DNA of 8,312 bases from an uncultured Blautia sp. (GTDB taxonomy: Bacteria > Bacillota > Clostridia > Lachnospirales > Lachnospiraceae): NCBI GenBank assembly GCA_934371915.1, contig CAKROE010000102.1, forward strand, positions 1-8,312, read 5' to 3'. This document shows positions 5,636 to 8,312 of the stretch, one piece after another. Both the position numbers and the translations under genes were made by a program. Within the stretch, counting starts at the first letter, position 1. Each line of letters opens with the position of its first letter. A model generated the notes under the pieces. That model saw only the letters and a program-made list of their open reading frames with translations. It did not search any database and was not told the DNA's origin.

Positions 5636-6562
5636 GGGAAAAAGAATCTGAATATTACAGTGTGTGCAATAGTATTTGCTATTATATTATTGACTGTATC
5701 CGGACGAACGGCTGTGTATGCTGATAGTACAGAAGGACAGCCGGAAGTGACCGAAACTACGGCAGCAACTGTTACCAGGACAGTCAAAAAAGGGCTGGTC
5801 AGAGAAAAAGACGGTTACCGTTACTACACAAAAGGGAAACCGATAAAAAACAAATGGAAAAAGATCAGAGGCAAGTATTACTGGTTTAAGTCAGATGGTA
5901 TGGCAGCACGAAACGGTGCCTGCAAAGTGAAAGGTACATATTATGTGTTTGATTCGCTGGCACGCAAACTTACTCCAGGGAAGACGAAAGCTGTCAGAAT
6001 ACAGAACAGAACATATCTCGTGGACAAAAAAGGCAAGGCAGTAAAAGGATGGCAGAAGCTTGGAAATAAGGTATATTATGCATCCAAAACAGGAAAATGT
6101 GCGGTGAATCAGACTGTAGATGGCATCCGGTTAAATAAAAACGGTTATGCCACATCCACGAAAGCCCTCTGCAAGGCAGCTGCCAGGAGATTTATTTCAC
6201 TGCATACCACATCAAAAATGAGCAAACGTCAGAAATTACGTGCTTGTTTTAATCAGATTATATGGTATAATCGGTTTGTCGGAAATATGGATCCGACACC
6301 GGCTGAATTTAAGAAAAAAAACTGGGTGTATAAATATGCACTTCAGATGTTCCAGAATGGACTGACAGGCAACTGTTATGGTATTTCCAGCTCTGTAGCG
6401 GCAGTGGCAAAAGAGCTTGGATATCAGCCATATGTGATTACGATTCCGGACGGTCATAGTTTTGTTATGATTGACGGGCTGTATTATGACAACATGTACG
6501 GCACATTATTTGGAGCAAGTTCCCGTCCTGCATATACAGTGCAGTACAAAATAAAATTTTAA
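5633..6562 (+). CDS. Secreted wall-binding-repeat protein with transglutaminase-like domain
   Basis: A 309-residue exported protein. The signal peptide covers 1-30 with cleavage after VYA. A Thr/Glu-rich spacer (31-52) is followed by degenerate repeats of about 20 residues (59-172), seen as GYRYYTKGK, GKYYWFKSDG, GTYYVFD, RTYLVDKKGKAVKGW and KVYYASKTGK. These resemble the choline/glucan-binding type repeats of clostridial surface proteins. The C-terminal domain (about 175-309) has GNCYG (Cys248), DGHSF (His275) and YYDN (Asp286) in the order of a transglutaminase-like or papain-fold catalytic set. Such domains act as cysteine peptidases, crosslinking enzymes or, if inactive, binding modules; the substrate cannot be told. 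It is first gene of an operon, with a 21-nt gap to the next gene. Very basic overall. The repeat and domain calls are good; enzymatic activity is inferred. Confidence 0.82.
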   Translation: MGKKNLNITVCAIVFAIILLTVSGRTAVYADSTEGQPEVTETTAATVTRTVKKGLVREKDGYRYYTKGKPIKNKWKKIRGKYYWFKSDGMAARNGACKVKGTYYVFDSLARKLTPGKTKAVRIQNRTYLVDKKGKAVKGWQKLGNKVYYASKTGKCAVNQTVDGIRLNKNGYATSTKALCKAAARRFISLHTTSKMSKRQKLRACFNQIIWYNRFVGNMDPTPAEFKKKNWVYKYALQMFQNGLTGNCYGISSSVAAVAKELGYQPYVITIPDGHSFVMIDGLYYDNMYGTLFGASSRPAYTVQYKIKF

Positions 6563-6583
6563 CATTAAATAAGGAGAGGAAAC

Positions 6584-7234
6584 ATGAAAAAAATCAAAAA
6601 AGTATTTGCGGTTCTTCTGCTCATGCTTCTTGTTGCGGCACCGGTAGTTACAGCAGCAACGCAGCCGATTGCGGTAGAGGCAGCAGCCAAGACAAAGACA
6701 AAACTGAAAAAAGTAAAAGGCAAGTATTATGCTTACGAAAAAGGCAAGAAAGTCTGCAATAAATGGCGTACCATTAAAGTAGGAAAGAAAAAATACAGAT
6801 TCTACTTTGACAAAAAAGGCAGAGCTTATCAGGCAAATAAAGCTGCTATGGGCAAGACCGGTGTCCTTGTCAAAAAAATCAAGGGCAAATATTATGGCTT
6901 CGACTATCAGGGACATATGGTAAAAGGTCTTCGTGGCGGAAGTACTTCCGCATATAGTATGCCTAACCTGTATTTCTTCAATTCAAAAGGTGTATATGAC
7001 AAGAAGAAAACTGTAATGTACAGAAACGCGGCCAAAATCAACAGCAATGCAGCTCAGATCAAGAAACTTCTCGGCAAATACAAAAAAGTATCTGTTACCG
7101 GTGAAAGCTGCTTTGGTGATGGAAACGGAAGCGATGTCGTTTATGTATATGACAATATTGAACTGAGTGTATTCCGCCCGACAGGTAAGGATGCAAGTGC
7201 CGAAATCGTGGAAAGTGTATCACAGAGATACTAA
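6584..7234 (+). CDS. Secreted wall-binding-repeat protein with unassigned C-terminal domain
   Basis: A 216-residue exported protein. The signal peptide ends near Ala25 or, less likely, Ala35. The lysine- and tyrosine-rich repeats (about 41-140) include LKKVKGKYYAYEKGKK, KYRFYFDKKGRA, GKYYGFDYQGHMVKG and LYFFNSKG, clearly related to those of the genes on either side. The transglutaminase-like part is absent. Instead, residues about 147-216 form a small domain with KKLLGK, ESCFGDG (Cys176), VVYVYDNIELSVF and a final IVESV. I recall this arrangement (a Cys-containing GES/SC turn, then a YxYDxxE strand) from clostridial secreted proteins and lipoproteins but know no established name or function. 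AAGGAGAGG at 6571-6579 gives a strong start at 6584. The gap of 29 nt to the next gene has no terminator, so it shares the operon. Confidence 0.8.
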   Translation: MKKIKKVFAVLLLMLLVAAPVVTAATQPIAVEAAAKTKTKLKKVKGKYYAYEKGKKVCNKWRTIKVGKKKYRFYFDKKGRAYQANKAAMGKTGVLVKKIKGKYYGFDYQGHMVKGLRGGSTSAYSMPNLYFFNSKGVYDKKKTVMYRNAAKINSNAAQIKKLLGKYKKVSVTGESCFGDGNGSDVVYVYDNIELSVFRPTGKDASAEIVESVSQRY

Positions 7235-7263
7235 AAATAAATAAGCGAAAAGGAGAATGAAAA

Positions 7264-7998
7264 ATGAAAGTAAATAAGAAAATTACTGCAATGCTTCTCA
7301 GTGCAGTGATCGCGGCAGCACCTGCAGCAGCTCCGATCATGGATGTGCAGACAGTTGCAGCAGCAACTACAACCACAAAAACACTTAAGAATGTATGGAG
7401 CAAAAATCATAAATATTATTATGACAAAAACGGTAAGAAGGTTACCGGCGTAAAGAAAATCGGAAAATATACTTATGTATTTGCAAAGAACGGCAAGCTT
7501 GTAACAAACAAAAAATATTACAAATACAATGCCAAAACTTATTATAAGATTGCAAAGAACGGTCGTGCAAAGAAGCTGTCCGCAGTAGAGACACTGGCTG
7601 CTATCCGTCTGAAGAAATGTGGCGGCAACCTTAAGAAGGCATTTAACTGGTCTGCTTCCGTTCGTTATGCAGGAAGTTACAAAGTTGCGAAGAAAAACGC
7701 TGCTAATTATGCAAAATATGGCTTCCAGACAGGCCGTGGTGACTGCTATGTGCAGGCGGCTACTTTCTATCAGATGGCGAAAGTTGCCGGATATGATGCA
7801 AAATATGTAAAAGGATCTGTAAATAAAGGAAAAGGTCTGGCACCACATGCATGGGTAGAAATCAAATCCAACGGAAAGACTTATGTATATGATCCGAATT
7901 TCCAGAGTGAATTTGGCAAGAAGGGTTACACCGGATACAAGATCACTTATGGACAGAAGGGTACCCTTCAGTATGTTAAAACAAGCAAAGTCAGATAA
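7264..7998 (+). CDS. Secreted wall-binding-repeat protein with transglutaminase-like domain (second copy)
   Basis: A 244-residue exported protein. The signal peptide is long and alanine-rich, ending near 32-34. Lys/Tyr repeats cover about 41-104 (KYYYDKNGKKVTGVKKIG, YTYVFAKNGKLV, TYYKIAKNGRAKK). The C-terminal domain (105-244) has GRGDCYVQA (Cys161), APHAWVEI (His195) and YVYDPNF (Asp210), a textbook transglutaminase-like Cys-His-Asp set and closer to the family consensus than the copy at 5633. AAAGGAG at 7249-7255 lies 8 nt before the ATG at 7264. The protein is strongly basic. Likely attached non-covalently to the wall and acting on peptide or protein substrates there; the choice between peptidase, crosslinker and peptidoglycan-modifying enzyme is open. 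Confidence 0.85.
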   Translation: MKVNKKITAMLLSAVIAAAPAAAPIMDVQTVAAATTTTKTLKNVWSKNHKYYYDKNGKKVTGVKKIGKYTYVFAKNGKLVTNKKYYKYNAKTYYKIAKNGRAKKLSAVETLAAIRLKKCGGNLKKAFNWSASVRYAGSYKVAKKNAANYAKYGFQTGRGDCYVQAATFYQMAKVAGYDAKYVKGSVNKGKGLAPHAWVEIKSNGKTYVYDPNFQSEFGKKGYTGYKITYGQKGTLQYVKTSKVR

Positions 7999-8022
7999 GA
8001 GATCACAGGAGAGATTAGAATC

Positions 8023-8312
8023 ATGAAAAGAAAACTTGTAACAGTATTAATGACAGCGATGATCGGAAGCAGCATGTTATTTGCACAGACAGCTATGGCA
8101 GCAGATACGACTGCACAGACAGAAGATACTGCAAAAGCAGACGAGACTTCCGAAGCTAAGACAGAAGAATTAAAGACCATCGGCGAGAAACCAGAGAAAG
8201 AAACAGAAGGTGTTCTGGATGTCAAACTTAAAAATCTGACCGGTAAAGTAATCACAGGATTTGCCGTTAAGAATGAAAAAGATGAGAAATATCCGGAAAA
8301 CTTTCTGAAAGA
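8023..8312 (+). CDS. Exported protein of unknown function (3' end beyond window)
   Basis: Only the first 96 residues are present; the reading frame is open to the window edge. The signal peptide covers about 1-27 (cleavage near AMA-AD). A Thr/Glu/Lys/Ala-rich linker spans 28-63. From about 64 a folded domain begins with VLDVKLKNLTGKVITGF followed by a charged segment and YPENFL. This LKN-TGK-ITG start recalls small beta domains in clostridial secreted proteins, but I cannot name the family. CAGGAGAG at 8006-8013 lies 9 nt before the ATG. It starts 24 nt after the previous stop with no terminator between, so it is probably the fourth gene of the operon. It lacks visible wall-binding repeats in the part seen. 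Confidence 0.75.
   Translation, partial: MKRKLVTVLMTAMIGSSMLFAQTAMAADTTAQTEDTAKADETSEAKTEELKTIGEKPEKETEGVLDVKLKNLTGKVITGFAVKNEKDEKYPENFLK

Noticed and set aside
5344..5787. 147-codon minus-strand open frame across the tRNA, with GATGFEPATSRPP
   Set aside because: This peptide is the well-known spurious translation of the antisense strand of a tRNA gene. The frame also overlaps the promoter and start of the gene at 5633.
5807..6148. Lys/Tyr repeats as true choline-binding repeats
   Set aside because: They share the aromatic and glycine pattern but are much more basic and lack the regular GW spacing of choline-binding modules, so the ligand is left open.
7231..7848. 205-codon minus-strand open frame opposite the second transglutaminase-like gene
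   Set aside because: It is the antisense shadow of a Lys/Ala-rich gene, giving a Cys/Phe/Ile-rich product with no plausible family; the + strand frame has a ribosome binding site, signal peptide and catalytic motif.
1..8312. CRISPR array, insertion sequence or defence system
   Set aside because: No regularly spaced identical repeats, transposase or nuclease-like genes are visible; all genes have export signals or belong to the export machinery.

Overview
The window looks like part of a low-to-moderate GC Firmicutes chromosome, most likely a gut Lachnospiraceae-type clostridium. The evidence is AGGAGG-like ribosome binding sites, sigma-A-type promoters, rho-independent terminators, a SipW/TasA-type secretion cluster, a KTGD-type sortase sorting signal and lysine/tyrosine-rich wall-binding repeats. 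The family placement is inferred from style and was not tested by search. Every protein-coding gene lies on the + strand, and every one encodes an exported, wall-associated or membrane product.

Region 1 (1-242) holds the terminator of an upstream gene outside the window, then a promoter (TTGACT, 17 bp, TAAGAT) and a leader of about 95 nt rich in short inverted repeats. Region 2 (243-5353) is a tight five-gene operon. It encodes an ER/SipW-type signal peptidase, three TasA/CalY-like proteins with SipW-type signal peptides (the third carries a C-terminal KTGD sortase-type anchor), and a 722-residue secreted adhesin. The adhesin has a long acidic region and two candidate isopeptide-bond domains. 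Two junctions in the operon are 4-nt stop/start overlaps. The likely logic is that the signal peptidase matures the TasA-like subunits, which form a surface fibre or matrix fixed to the wall by the KTGD protein, with the adhesin as an associated or tip component.

Region 3 (5384-5551) is a complete tRNA-Pro(GGG) with its own near-consensus extended -10 promoter and a strong terminator. I see no terminator between the adhesin stop and the tRNA, so operon transcripts may run through it.

Region 4 (5576-8312) is a second operon with a near-consensus promoter. It encodes four small secreted proteins: a wall-binding-repeat protein with a transglutaminase-like Cys-His-Asp set, a related repeat protein with a different C-terminal domain, a second repeat plus transglutaminase-like protein, and the start of a fourth exported protein cut by the window edge. 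The repeat proteins are strongly basic, whereas the adhesin of region 2 has a long region with no lysine or arginine. A functional link between the two operons is attractive but speculative.
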